From J054 sp963850255 (GTDB lineage: Bacteria; Pseudomonadota; Gammaproteobacteria; Steroidobacterales; GCA-2729495): a stretch of 64,000 nucleotides of DNA. Location of the stretch: positions 53,887 through 117,886 of the forward strand of contig CAWKLL010000030.1 of NCBI GenBank assembly GCA_963850255.1. Reading direction: 5' to 3'. Position numbers and translations under genes: made by a program. Below the pieces are notes generated by a model. It had not been told where the DNA came from. It saw only the letters and a list, made by a program, of their open reading frames with translations, and searched no databases. Below are positions 25,661 through 34,886 of this stretch, piece by piece (within the stretch, counting starts at the first letter, position 1; every line of letters starts with the position of its first letter).

Positions 25661-27322
25661 ATGCCTGACAAGAAAGATCTGCTCGATCTCGATATCCCCG
25701 GCCTTTCACGGCGCGAGATCCTCGCCGCCACGGCGGGACTCGCCACGCTGACGGCGGGCGGCACGGCCAGTGGATCGAGCCATCGTGGCTCGGGCAAGCG
25801 CAGCAGCAAGGTGCCTGGCGCGCCGTTCGATTCCCTGCGCGACTGGATGGCCGCCATGGAAGCCAATGGCCTCGTCATGCGCGTACCGCGCATTGACCAG
25901 GACAAGTATCACGCCACGGCGCTTTTCTATCGCATGATTGACATGTTCGGAAAATATGCCTCGCCGGCCATCGTGTTTGACGAGGTCAAGGTCAACGGCC
26001 AATGGATGAAGGGTCCGGTGCTGGGCAACGTGCAGGCGCACTGGTTCTGCGAAAGCATAATGTGGGGCCTGGAACCTGTCTGGGACAATTACTACGACAG
26101 CTATTGGCAGGCGAAAGACTATCTCACGGAGATGCTGAAAAATAATAAGGGCCGCTACCCGCAGATTCCGCCGGTAGAAATCAAGGCCAGCGAAGCGCCC
26201 GTCAAGGAAGTCGTCCTGAAGGGCGACGAGATCGATCTCACGCGGTTTCCGTTTCTGCAGACGAATCCTGCCGACGGTGGTCGCTACGTCAACACGGGCT
26301 CGCATTTCATGGTGGATCCGGAGATGGGCCCGAACTACGGCACCTATCGCTGCCAGTTGAAAGGTCCGCGCAAACTGGGCGTCAACCCTGAACCGAATCA
26401 GACCAACTTACAAGATGCTGATGGCGGCACGCGAACGCGGTGAAGAGTTCGCCAAGCTTTCCGTAGTGCTCGGCCAGGATCCGGTGGTCTGGATGATCAG
26501 CGGCACGAAAGTCGCGCTGCGCTTCGGGCCGAATGCCAAGCCCATCGACGAACTTGCCATCGCCGGCGGCATGCGCGGCAAGCCCATCGACGTGGTCAAG
26601 TCCGAAGACAGTGATCTGATGGTTCCCGGCTCATGCAGAGATGATCATCGAAGGCGTCGGTCCCGCTGCAGGAACCCATGGAGCCCGAAGGCCCGTTCGG
26701 CGAGATGTTCAGCTACCTGGGTCAATACAAGGAAGAAAACTTCTGGATGACAGTAACTTCCGTGACCCACCGCAAGAACCCCTGGTTCATGAATGCCTTT
26801 ACCGGCATGCAGAAAGGCATGGTCACGGCACCGCAGGAAGCCCAGTACGACTTGTTCCTGCGCCGGCGGGTTAAGAACCTGGTGGCCTATCACACGCCCC
26901 AGTACGCCATGGGCTGCATCTTCATGAGCATCGACAAAACCGGACCGGGCCAGGGCATAGAAGCCGGCAAGAAAGTGGTCTCTGGTTTCGGCATCGCCAA
27001 GGTGGTCATCGTCGTGGACAAGGACGTCAATGTGCTCAATCACACGGAAGTCCTGGCGACTGTCGGTGCACGCTGGCAGCCGGCCAAGGCGCACTACATC
27101 GTCGAGGATGGACCCGGGCTATTCACCGACCCGAGTCAGCCGAGCTACGGGCGCACCAGCAAGATTGTCATTGATGCCACGCGCCAGCTACCCGAGGAAG
27201 GCGGTCGAGAGGTGTTCCCGGAAACCAACCGGGCGTTACTGGAAAAAGGCGCGCCGAATGCCTTCGCCGAAGTCAACGAAGACCTGGTCAAGCACCTGAC
27301 CCAGTGGGGCGTGAAAGGCTAG
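25661..27322 (+). pseudogene. UbiD-family decarboxylase with Tat-type signal, three +1 frame changes
   Basis: Removing three single bases gives 552 residues. The N-terminus has SRR at residues 16-18 followed by a hydrophobic Ala/Gly/Thr run, a twin-arginine signal. Then comes a full UbiD fold: SLRDWMAAMEANG, FDEVKVNGQWMKG, PVLGNVQAHW, GRYVNTGSHFMVD, EGPFGEMFSYLGQ and a C-terminal INDATRQ-like VIDATRQL. UbiD enzymes use prenylated FMN and are normally cytoplasmic. The frame shifts by one base near 26408 (extra T), 26628 (extra G) and 26659 (extra G); the three sum to a codon, so the last half returns to the first frame. Either a decaying gene or local sequencing error. Confidence 0.83.
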
Positions 27323-27338
27323 CTGCGCGGACTCCTGA

Positions 27339-29012
27339 TCAGGCGCGCGCGTCGAACAGCGTGCCGCGGGAACCCAGGCTGGCTGCCTGCTTGCGGATGA
27401 CGCCTTCGACGGCGCCGGCCAGCGTATTGCTCAGACCCAGCTGCTCGCCGCGGCCATTGAAGAACGCGCGTACCTGGCTGCCGCGCTTTTGCAGGAACAG
27501 GGCCAGCTTGCGGCGATCAAAGCTGACAAACTCGCCACGCTCCTGGCTGGCCTGGCTGCGATCGAACTTCAGACCGATACCGCTATCCAGGCGGCTCGCC
27601 TCGCCCCCCAGCACCCTGGTCACCGCCGCTTCCAGCTGATTGCGCAGCGCAATTACGTCGGAATCCCTGCCGTTGAGCAAGCCGCGGTTGCTGAACAATT
27701 GGTTAAGACCATCGGCGACCCCGGCCACCGCATCGCCAATCGCCCTTAGCCGACGCTCGCTAACACCGCCCTGCCGCGCCTGCGGATCGACGCGTCCCTC
27801 GGGCAGATTCAGCGCGGCAAACAAGCCTGTGGCGTTGCTATCAATCTCGAGTCCGCCGACCCCGCTGGCAGCCTGAAGAGTTACCTGTCCGGATTCGTTA
27901 TCGAAACTCGCCGTCGCCCCGGCGCCGGACGCATTGATCCGCGCGAGGACGTCATCAAGGGAGTCGTTGGCCACGTCCAGATCAATGGCAGTGCCGTTGA
28001 TTTCGAAACTGCCGCTCTGCGCTGCTGCAAACAGGCCGAGTTCGGCCAGCGGGCGCTGATTATCCGGATCCTTGCCGGGCGTCAGTGTGGCCGAGGTCAG
28101 TTTCAGGTTTTCCAGCAGCCTGGAAGTATCCGATGACAGGCTGATGGTCGGCGTTGCGCCGGGGGTATTTTGAACCAGCTCGACACGTTCGCTGGCGGGA
28201 TCAAAACTTGCGGTAACGCCGGCGGCCGATTGGTTAATCCGACTGATCACCGAGTTGATGCTGTCCGCGGTGGTCACGCTGATAGTCTCGTCGTTCAGTT
28301 GAAAGCTGCCATCCCGGACACTCGGCAAATCAAACTGCAGGTTGGGATTAACATTGCGCAAACCATCGAAGGAAAGGGCCGGATCAACGGCGCTGCCGAC
28401 GGCGTCAAAGACCGAGAATCGCGTGGTATCACGATTAATCAGAAACCCTTCACCGACGGTCACGGACAAACCATTATTCAGGCTATAGAGGCGATCCAGC
28501 GCATGATTCTCGCGCACCGTGAAGGTGCGAATAATGTTGCCCAGTGGATCGCGCGCGCGAATTCTCGGCCGGTCGACGCCACGCTCGCCGCCTCGGCGCA
28601 CCTCGAAGGAGATCTCGCCGTTGCCGTCGGAACCATCATAAATTCCGCTGACCGTGAGCAATGAGGTCGAGGCGCCGTCCCAGTCGGGGCCAAAGGGCGC
28701 GAACGAGGTCGGCGTTGCATTGACCTCGTCGCTGGCCTGCAAACGCGCAGAATAGCTGTTGAGATCCAGGCCCGGCGCCGGCTCGGATCGGGCCACCGGC
28801 AAATCCAGGCGCAGGCTCGATTTACCGTTCACTGCCGTGTCCAGGCGCACGATGGATTCGAACAGCGCAAATAGTTGTTGTTGTGCCTGCAGCAAGTTGG
28901 CCCGGTTGCCTGCGCTGCCAGCGCTTCGGCCCACCGGCGAAGTTGAGTCAGGCCGACTGGGCGCGACGCGGACCAGGTTCGCCAGGTTCTGCAGGGTCAC
29001 TGAAAGAGACAT
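27339..29012 (-). CDS. FliD/hook-IN-motif protein, orphan
   Basis: 557 residues. Two copies of the flagellin hook IN motif are visible: GSFQLNDETISV followed by INSVISRIN, and GSFEINGTAIDL followed by LDDVLARIN. A C-terminal helical region (VGDAVAGVADGLNQLF type, then QVRAFFNGRG) resembles the end of FliD/hook-associated proteins. FliD caps flagellar filaments, but the N-terminus is short and no flagellar gene is near. It could belong to a flagellar locus elsewhere or be a surface adhesin. The start at ATG 29012 is the only good one. It converges with the UbiD gene. Confidence 0.72.
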   Translation of the reverse strand: MSLSVTLQNLANLVRVAPSRPDSTSPVGRSAGSAGNRANLLQAQQQLFALFESIVRLDTAVNGKSSLRLDLPVARSEPAPGLDLNSYSARLQASDEVNATPTSFAPFGPDWDGASTSLLTVSGIYDGSDGNGEISFEVRRGGERGVDRPRIRARDPLGNIIRTFTVRENHALDRLYSLNNGLSVTVGEGFLINRDTTRFSVFDAVGSAVDPALSFDGLRNVNPNLQFDLPSVRDGSFQLNDETISVTTADSINSVISRINQSAAGVTASFDPASERVELVQNTPGATPTISLSSDTSRLLENLKLTSATLTPGKDPDNQRPLAELGLFAAAQSGSFEINGTAIDLDVANDSLDDVLARINASGAGATASFDNESGQVTLQAASGVGGLEIDSNATGLFAALNLPEGRVDPQARQGGVSERRLRAIGDAVAGVADGLNQLFSNRGLLNGRDSDVIALRNQLEAAVTRVLGGEASRLDSGIGLKFDRSQASQERGEFVSFDRRKLALFLQKRGSQVRAFFNGRGEQLGLSNTLAGAVEGVIRKQAASLGSRGTLFDARA

Positions 29013-29245
29013 GTTTGTTTATCGGCGCCCTGGCGTCGAATCTGGTGGATGGTTTAACTAAACCCACGCTTGATTGCCGATTTTCAGGAATCGGCTATAA
29101 CGTCAGGGCCTGGATTGCGGCGGCAAGGCCGGAGCCGGATCGTGGGCAGGCCGAGCGTCGCCGAGCAGCTTCGCTGAGCTGTACCAGGCGCCAGTTCACA
29201 AATCCCGCCACAGTTGGTGGCGACATATACGTATTCCTTCACGGC

Positions 29246-29260
29246 TGTCGCATTGCGACA
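29246..29260. promoter_or_regulatory. Palindrome upstream of the PPK2 gene
   Basis: TGTCGCATTGCGACA is a perfect inverted repeat with 7-base arms and one central base. It lies 40 bases before the PPK2 start, a position suited to an operator. The binding protein is unknown. A chance occurrence is possible. Confidence 0.3.
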
Positions 29261-29299
29261 ATGTAAAGATATGAGCCGAATAGCCAGGGATCCCAGGAC

Positions 29300-30283
29300 A
29301 TGAGTAAAGACACCGCCGACCACAAAATTGCCACCGCAAGCGGCAGCACCGGCCCGTCAGCGGAATCAAATACGGCTAGTAAAATATCTCAGCCCGTCCC
29401 GACCAGCAGCCGGCCGCGCGCCGTGAAGAAAAAGAATCCGTTATTGCTGGGCGAACTCCGCCATAGCCCGGAAGAGATTCGCGAGCTGTTTCGCGACGGC
29501 GTCTACCCCTATAAAAACCGAATTCGCCGCAATGCTTACGAAACCCATAAGCAGGAACTACAGACAGAGCTTCTGAAAGTACAAAACTGGGTGAAACAGT
29601 CCGGCCAGCGGGTTGTGGTGTTATTCGAAGGTCGCGATGCGGCCGGCAAGGGCGGCGCCATCAAGCGCTATATGGAACACCTGAACCCGCGCGCTGCACG
29701 CGTAGTGGCGCTGGAAAAACCCACCGACAAGGAAAGCGGTCAGTGGTACTTCCAGCGTTATGTCCAGCACCTGCCAACCTCGGGAGAAATGGTTTTCTTT
29801 GATCGCTCCTGGTACAACCGCGCCGGCGTTGAACGCGTGATGAGTTTTTGTTCATCGCTAGACTATCTGGAATTCATGCGCCAGGTACCCGAAGTCGAGC
29901 GCATGCTGGTGCGTTCCGGCATTCGCCTGTTCAAGTACTGGTTCTCCGTCACACAGACCGAGCAAGAACGGCGCTTTAAGGCCCGCGAGCATGACCCGCT
30001 GAAGCAGTGGAAACTGAGCCCCATCGACAAGATTTCCCAGGACAAGTGGGATGAGTACAAAGAGGCCAAGGAGGCCATGTTCTTCTATACGGACACTGCG
30101 GATGCGCCCTGGACCATCGTCAAGTCCGATGACAAGAAACGCGCGCGCCTGAATTGTATGCAGCATTTCCTCGCCGCATTGGACTATCCGGACAAGGATC
30201 ACCACATCGTACGCGGCCCCGACCCGTTGATCGTCGGCAGCCCGTCGCAGGTGATTGAGAAAGACCGCCACCTCTGGGGCTGA
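29300..30283 (+). CDS. ppk2: Polyphosphate kinase 2
   Basis: 327 residues. After a variable 50-residue leader the PPK2 core starts with VVLFEGRDAAGKGGAIKRY (Walker A), VALEKPTDKESGQWYFQRY and a Walker B FFDRSWYNRAGVE, then LVRSGIRLFKYWFSV and the lid EHDPLKQWKLSP. PPK2 class I enzymes use polyphosphate to phosphorylate nucleoside diphosphates, so the direction is mostly NTP synthesis. It is cytoplasmic. It follows a 15-base palindrome and lies 90 bases upstream of the first DUF1838 gene. Confidence 0.95.
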   Translation: MSKDTADHKIATASGSTGPSAESNTASKISQPVPTSSRPRAVKKKNPLLLGELRHSPEEIRELFRDGVYPYKNRIRRNAYETHKQELQTELLKVQNWVKQSGQRVVVLFEGRDAAGKGGAIKRYMEHLNPRAARVVALEKPTDKESGQWYFQRYVQHLPTSGEMVFFDRSWYNRAGVERVMSFCSSLDYLEFMRQVPEVERMLVRSGIRLFKYWFSVTQTEQERRFKAREHDPLKQWKLSPIDKISQDKWDEYKEAKEAMFFYTDTADAPWTIVKSDDKKRARLNCMQHFLAALDYPDKDHHIVRGPDPLIVGSPSQVIEKDRHLWG

Positions 30284-30372
30284 TCGGCCTGCGGACACAA
30301 CCACTGCCCGGCTTGGGCATTGGCGGCATGGGGAGAAGAATCGGTGCGTTGCCGTTTAGCGAGGAATTTCCC

Positions 30373-31386
30373 ATGACCGATCAGAATGACAGCGACGAAA
30401 ACGCTGCCCTGTCGCGCCGTCAGGTGCTCAACGCCGGCGCCGGACTGGCAGCCGGCAGCGCTGCTGCTTTGGGCGGACTCATGCCCGACCAGGCCGAAGC
30501 CGGCGCGCATGGCGCCACTGGCCCGCTGCAACTCACCCGCACGCGTAATTTATCCATACCTCGCGACAAGGCCCTGGATCTGGAAGATCCGGAAACCAAT
30601 TTCATGGCCATGCTCAAACTGCGTGCTGACCTGTCCGAGAAAGACTGCATGTTTGCCTTCCCGGGCGAGGCCTGGGTAATGCTGCCGCAGGAAGGCAATC
30701 GACGCCTGTTTAAGACCTTTGGCATCGGCGCGTCGCGTATTGAAGAGGTGGAGGAAGGCTGGCGGATTTTCAGTCGCGAAGTGCTCTACTACATCGACCC
30801 GGAAAGCGGGGAGATCATGCAGACCTGGAAAAATCCCTGGCTAAATGATCGCGAGGTGGAGGTTTTCCATATTGCCAACGATCCGGTCAATGGCGTTTTC
30901 GCCCGCCAGGGAAACCCGGTCCTGTCACCGCCCTACCCCTACGTCGCCTATGGCGACGACGTCGTGTTCCAGTGGAACTTTTTCATCTTTAAGCCCGCCG
31001 AACTGACGCGTTCTGAGTACCCGATGTACTCGTCTGGCGATAAGGATCAGCACGCTGAACTTTGGGGCATTAAGGGCCGCAAGAGCGAAATTCTTAACCC
31101 CGATATCAGCTCGGCGAGTTGCGTCATGTCGTGGACGCGCATTGCCGACTGGCTACCCTGGATGCAGATGGGCAACAATCCCGGCACCATGGCTTTTCAT
31201 AGCCACAGCATGAAATTGATGAACGGCCCGTCGGACCTGCCGCGCTATATCCTCGACTACACCGAAAAGAATTTCCCAAAGTACCTGGAAGCGCCAAAAG
31301 AGTGGCTTGGGCCGGTGATGACCAGCTCGGCGGGTGAATTCAAGAAGGTGATTGACGCGCGCAGCGGCAAGGCAAAGTCAGACTAA
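30373..31386 (+). CDS. DUF1838 protein, Tat signal (copy 1)
   Basis: 337 residues. The N-terminus has SRR at residues 14-16 and a hydrophobic GAGLAAGSAAALGG stretch, a twin-arginine signal. The body is DUF1838: ETNFMAMLKLRADL, GWRIFSREVLYYIDPESGEI, MQTWKNPW, VFHIANDPVNG, MSWTRIADWLPWMQMG and a C-terminal LGPVMTSSAGEF. No catalytic motif is known for the family and none is obvious. The start has CGAGGA 7 bases upstream. Its end overlaps the convergent gene by nine bases. Two paralogs lie at 41.7-42.5 kb and 43.2-44.1 kb. Confidence 0.92.
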   Translation: MTDQNDSDENAALSRRQVLNAGAGLAAGSAAALGGLMPDQAEAGAHGATGPLQLTRTRNLSIPRDKALDLEDPETNFMAMLKLRADLSEKDCMFAFPGEAWVMLPQEGNRRLFKTFGIGASRIEEVEEGWRIFSREVLYYIDPESGEIMQTWKNPWLNDREVEVFHIANDPVNGVFARQGNPVLSPPYPYVAYGDDVVFQWNFFIFKPAELTRSEYPMYSSGDKDQHAELWGIKGRKSEILNPDISSASCVMSWTRIADWLPWMQMGNNPGTMAFHSHSMKLMNGPSDLPRYILDYTEKNFPKYLEAPKEWLGPVMTSSAGEFKKVIDARSGKAKSD

Positions 31387-32307
31387 GGCGGGTCGCCGCA
31401 CAGCGTTGCCCAGCGTCGCCGCTGCAGCATGGCGGGCAGCGCGATCGCGGGCAACGGTCTGCCCGCCCAGCCATTCGTCCACCTGTCGCAATTCGTCATC
31501 CATCAAAAAAGCATCGGGATTTCGCCAGCCGACGAAGCTTACGCAGGAATCCAGATTCAGCACCAGCGCCGATTCATCATCACCGCGGTTAATGCGGCAG
31601 TCGGGCACCACCAGCACAGCTTGAACCGGGCTGCGCACACCCGTAGCAGCCGCAATATCCCTTTGCAGCCCGGCAATGGCATTCAGTGCCGGTCGCACTT
31701 CACGATACTGTTCCTGCGGCTGAAACTGCAGACCTTCACCGCGCAACTGGGCGGCGTGAGCTGCCGGCGGCGGCATCACCAGGTGCAGGGCGTAAATACC
31801 GTTCGGGCCCGTTGCCACCGCATCAATACAGGCCTTCCCGACGGTGACGGCATAGTGGACGCGATAGCCACGCCGTTGCGCTTCGATCAAGCGGGCTGCC
31901 AGCGACTCGTGCAAGCGCAAAAGGCTGACTAAACGGTGCCGATAAGCGGCCAGCTGGACGAGCTTAATCAAGCCGTAGATCGCCGGCACCAAAAGGCTCA
32001 GGACAATCACCAGCCAGACCCGGGCAGACTGTTCCGGCCACCAGCCGCGATCGCCCAGCAGCACCAACAGCCCGAAACTTACCGCGAACAACAACATGGC
32101 CGTACCGTGTCGTTGCAAACGCCCGTTGGTGAGGTTTAATGCGCGGCGCACGGCTTCGCCCGGCCGGGCGATCAGAAGCTGCTGCTGCCGGGCGGTAGCA
32201 ATACGCGCCAATCCCGCCAGGCTACTGGCCAGCAGGAGATAAATCAGCGAGACAGCTGTGGCCACAGCGCCACAAACTGCCAGTACAGGCAGGAGTGCAG
32301 AATTCAC
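31378..32307 (-). CDS. Membrane-anchored protein with NERD-like domain
   Basis: 309 residues from a GTG at 32307. Three N-terminal helices (LPVLAVCGAVATAVSLIYLLL, TAMLLFAVSFGLLVLLG and WLVIVLSLLVPAIYG) precede a soluble domain with GKACIDAVATGPNGIYALHL and SCVSFVGWRNP, similar to NERD nuclease-related domains. Catalytic residues were not confirmed. TAATCT lies exactly 6 bases before the GTG with no ribosome site, so the mRNA is predicted to be leaderless. It overlaps the DUF1838 gene tail-to-tail by nine bases. Confidence 0.62.
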   Translation of the reverse strand: MNSALLPVLAVCGAVATAVSLIYLLLASSLAGLARIATARQQQLLIARPGEAVRRALNLTNGRLQRHGTAMLLFAVSFGLLVLLGDRGWWPEQSARVWLVIVLSLLVPAIYGLIKLVQLAAYRHRLVSLLRLHESLAARLIEAQRRGYRVHYAVTVGKACIDAVATGPNGIYALHLVMPPPAAHAAQLRGEGLQFQPQEQYREVRPALNAIAGLQRDIAAATGVRSPVQAVLVVPDCRINRGDDESALVLNLDSCVSFVGWRNPDAFLMDDELRQVDEWLGGQTVARDRAARHAAAATLGNAVRRPALV

Positions 32308-32357
32308 CCGCCCAGATTAGGCAGATGCGCGCGGTTCGCCTGTGAACCCGGTCACAG

Positions 32358-33401
32358 CTACTGGTGGAAGTGCGGCAATACTTCGCGGGCGAATAAGCGA
32401 CTCTGCTCAACCATCGCCGCCTGGCGTTCGCCATGCGGGTGCGCCACCGGCGAGCCGCCAAGCAGATAGATATGATCCAGGCCCAGGTCGACAAGTTCCT
32501 GCAGACGCTCGCGACACTTGTCCGGCGGACCGCAAATGGAAAACCAGTCGACAAAATCGTCGTTTACTTCAGCCAGGTGCTCACCTTCTTCCTGGGCATG
32601 ATGTTCCATGTCATAGCCCGACTGCATGTGCTCAGCCAACGGCCGCAGCTGCGCGGGCAGATGATCCAGCGGCGCGTTCTTCATACCGGCGAAATGCGCC
32701 ACCATGCCGGAGATCATGCGGCCGAGGTTAATCGCCCGCCCCTCATCGGCATCACACACCAGGTTCACGTAAGCACCAATACTGACGTCCTTGCGCGGTC
32801 GTCCCGACTCGGCCAGCCGCGCCTTCGCCGTTTCCATCGCCCAGGCTACTCGCTCGGGTGCACTGCCCACAGCGAAGCTGATGCGCTCGCCTGTATCCAC
32901 AGCCATGGCGATAGTCTTGGGTCCGGTACAGGCGATATCTACGGGCACCGGGTCAACGCTGACCGAGTCGAACCAGCGCAGCCGCGATGCCTGTCCATTG
33001 CGATCAATGGTTTCACCACGCGTATAAGCCTGCAGTCGCTGCACGAAGGTGCGCAGTTGCGCGGTCGTACCGTTGCGCACGCCAATATGTTCAGCGGAGG
33101 AATCACCCCGACCAATACCGCAGACAACCCGGCCCTTGGACTCCGCCTGCAGGGTAGCCAGCGCACAGGCCGTGACGGCTGCGTCGCGGGTGACCGGATT
33201 GGTAACACCGGTACCGAGCTTTAAACGTGTTGTGGTCTGCGCAGCCAGGGCCAGCTGAGCGAAGGGGTCGGGGCTGAGGTTCTGCGTATCCGGGCAGAGC
33301 AGATAGTCGAAGCCCAGGGCTTCGATTTCAGCGGCCAGGGGCGCGGTGAAGCCTGGTGAGGCCTCCATCACGATACCGACTTCTGTCATGCGAGCGTCCA
33401 T
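32358..33401 (-). CDS. LLM-class flavin-dependent oxidoreductase
   Basis: 347 residues of luciferase-like monooxygenase fold: VGIVMEASPGFTAPLA, LGFDYLLCPDTQNLSPDP, RLKLGTGVTNPVTRDAAVTA and VCGIGRGDSS, with the usual LDHIYLLGG near the end. It differs enough from the enzyme at 2.3-3.3 kb to be a separate subfamily, closer to F420- or FMN-dependent Mer-like reductases. Start could be 33401 or 33389; no strong ribosome site at either. It diverges from an exported NTF2-like gene 83 bases away. Confidence 0.86.
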   Translation of the reverse strand: MDARMTEVGIVMEASPGFTAPLAAEIEALGFDYLLCPDTQNLSPDPFAQLALAAQTTTRLKLGTGVTNPVTRDAAVTACALATLQAESKGRVVCGIGRGDSSAEHIGVRNGTTAQLRTFVQRLQAYTRGETIDRNGQASRLRWFDSVSVDPVPVDIACTGPKTIAMAVDTGERISFAVGSAPERVAWAMETAKARLAESGRPRKDVSIGAYVNLVCDADEGRAINLGRMISGMVAHFAGMKNAPLDHLPAQLRPLAEHMQSGYDMEHHAQEEGEHLAEVNDDFVDWFSICGPPDKCRERLQELVDLGLDHIYLLGGSPVAHPHGERQAAMVEQSRLFAREVLPHFHQ

Positions 33402-33484
33402 TCAGTGGCAGGGAAACGCATGCTAGCGGAAACAGTCGGTCCAGCCAGCATAATCGTCCGCCTATCCCACACGGAGGACAAACC

Positions 33485-34066
33485 ATGCGCAAAGCCCTTA
33501 TCACCCTAATCGCCCTGTTGTTCGCCGCCCCGGCCTGGCCCGGCGCGCACGATAATTTCAGCAAAGTTCCGGAAAAATTTGACCAGGCGCTGGCCGATGA
33601 AATTCAGGCGTTCCTCGATGAATATGCCGAAGTTTATAACCGTATGGACTACGACGGGCTGCTAGCCATGTGGGATGGTGACTTCGCCGGTGCCATCTAC
33701 ATGGCTGAAGAAGTTGATCCGCCGATGCATGGCTGGGAGCGCATTAACAAGTACTTCAACCCGATCCCCGGCGTGGAAATTCTCGACGGCATTCGCAATG
33801 AGTATTCCGATGTTCGTGCCAGTTACCTGGCACCGGATCTGGCGGTAGCCACTTACCATCTTCGTTTTGATATCAAGGTAAAGCGGATGAAGCCCATGTC
33901 CAGCTGGGATCGGGTGATGGCCGTACTCCGCCGTATTGACGGCGAATGGAAACTGGTAGCCTACGCGGAAGCACCGATGGCGCCGGCGACCATGGTGCGC
34001 AAGATGATCGAGGGGCAGGTGCCGGAAGACTTCAACGACTATATCGAGGCACAGAAAGCCAAGTAG
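33485..34066 (+). CDS. Exported NTF2/SnoaL-like protein
   Basis: 193 residues with signal peptide MRKALITLIALLFAAPAWPG and a cone-shaped NTF2-like domain: YAEVYNRMDYDGLLAMWDGDF, GWERINKYFNPIPG, LAVATYHLRFDIKVKRM and VMAVLRRIDGEWKLVAYAEAP. Members can be binding proteins or isomerases. CGGAGG lies 7 bases before the ATG at 33485. The final region EDFNDYIEAQKAK is helical. It diverges from the LLM gene at 33401, and a regulatory link with that gene is possible. The function is unknown. Confidence 0.82.
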   Translation: MRKALITLIALLFAAPAWPGAHDNFSKVPEKFDQALADEIQAFLDEYAEVYNRMDYDGLLAMWDGDFAGAIYMAEEVDPPMHGWERINKYFNPIPGVEILDGIRNEYSDVRASYLAPDLAVATYHLRFDIKVKRMKPMSSWDRVMAVLRRIDGEWKLVAYAEAPMAPATMVRKMIEGQVPEDFNDYIEAQKAK

Positions 34067-34070
34067 CGAG

Positions 34071-34553
34071 CTAGCTGTCTTCGGCTTCAATCTCAGGCTG
34101 AACAGCCTCCGGGTTAACCTCCGGAGGTTCGTTCAGCATCAGGTCGATGGCTTCCTCGCTGGACGGTGAAAAGAAGCCGAGACCGCAGGCGGCCGCCGGC
34201 CGCGGAAAGGCACTGCCGAAAGTTTCCAGCACCCGAATAATGTCCGTATTGCACAATCTACTGAGCGATGTGGCATAGCTATAAGCGCCGGCACGCTTTA
34301 AGCCAGGGCAACGCCGCGGCAGACTGTTCACGAAAACATCGCCGCCGCGCATGTAGAAAATGATGGTCTGATCATCAACGATGCGCGTCTTTCTTATGCT
34401 CTGGAGGCTGACGCAGTTCTCAGCGCCTTCCGGCTTGGCAGACGATGTCGATTCATCTTCCGCGATTAACAGGGCCGGCCAGTTCAGCAGCGCGATGGCC
34501 AGCAGGCTGACAGCCAGACCATTTAGGTGAATAGTTTTACGCAGAGCATGCAC
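34071..34553 (-). CDS. DUF6491-family exported protein
   Basis: 160 residues from a GTG at 34553. A hydrophobic signal stretch is followed by ENCVSLQSIRKTRIVDDQTIIFYMRGG, then LPRRCPGLKR, SLSRLCNTDIIRVLE and CGLGFFSP. The conserved Cys pairs and the RRCPGL motif fit DUF6491. The function is not known. TATACT lies exactly 6 bases before the GTG, predicting a leaderless mRNA. It converges with the NTF2-like gene. Confidence 0.8.
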   Translation of the reverse strand: MHALRKTIHLNGLAVSLLAIALLNWPALLIAEDESTSSAKPEGAENCVSLQSIRKTRIVDDQTIIFYMRGGDVFVNSLPRRCPGLKRAGAYSYATSLSRLCNTDIIRVLETFGSAFPRPAAACGLGFFSPSSEEAIDLMLNEPPEVNPEAVQPEIEAEDS

Positions 34554-34886
34554 GCGCCGAGTATAAACCCCGGCGCGTAGCTGCGCAGGTCTGCTGCAGC
34601 GCCAGCACAGAGCCAGCCCCGGTCCCGGCCCGAACAGATCCAGGAGTGCCGTAGCGCTGCGGCCGCCACCGCTGTTATCGAAAAAGTAGCCGGCGAATGC
34701 AGATCTCAGATAGCCAGTTCAGACATAATCAACCCTTAAGAATCGAATCGAGATCACTGTTTTACTGATCGCTCTGCCCGATTGGGCGTTGCGCGGAGAG
34801 TCGCAAGTTGGACCGGCTACCGACGGGTTCGGCCGAGCGAATCGAAAAACTTTTCTGCTAACCAGCCCATCGGCGAGGTGACCCGC
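34554..34886. other. 333-base gap between the DUF6491 and thioredoxin-like genes
   Basis: Apart from the -10 element of the DUF6491 gene (34560-34565, - strand) and the ribosome site GAGGTGA before 34887, no feature is supported. The frame of the thioredoxin-like gene stays open upstream to 34782 but has no start with homology. The stretch around 34795-34850 is GC-rich and has several short repeats; I could not match it to a known riboswitch. Confidence 0.4.

Noticed and set aside
34780..34886. Riboswitch upstream of the thioredoxin-like gene
   Set aside because: A GGAGAG-like start recalled the glycine class but the rest of the consensus is missing.
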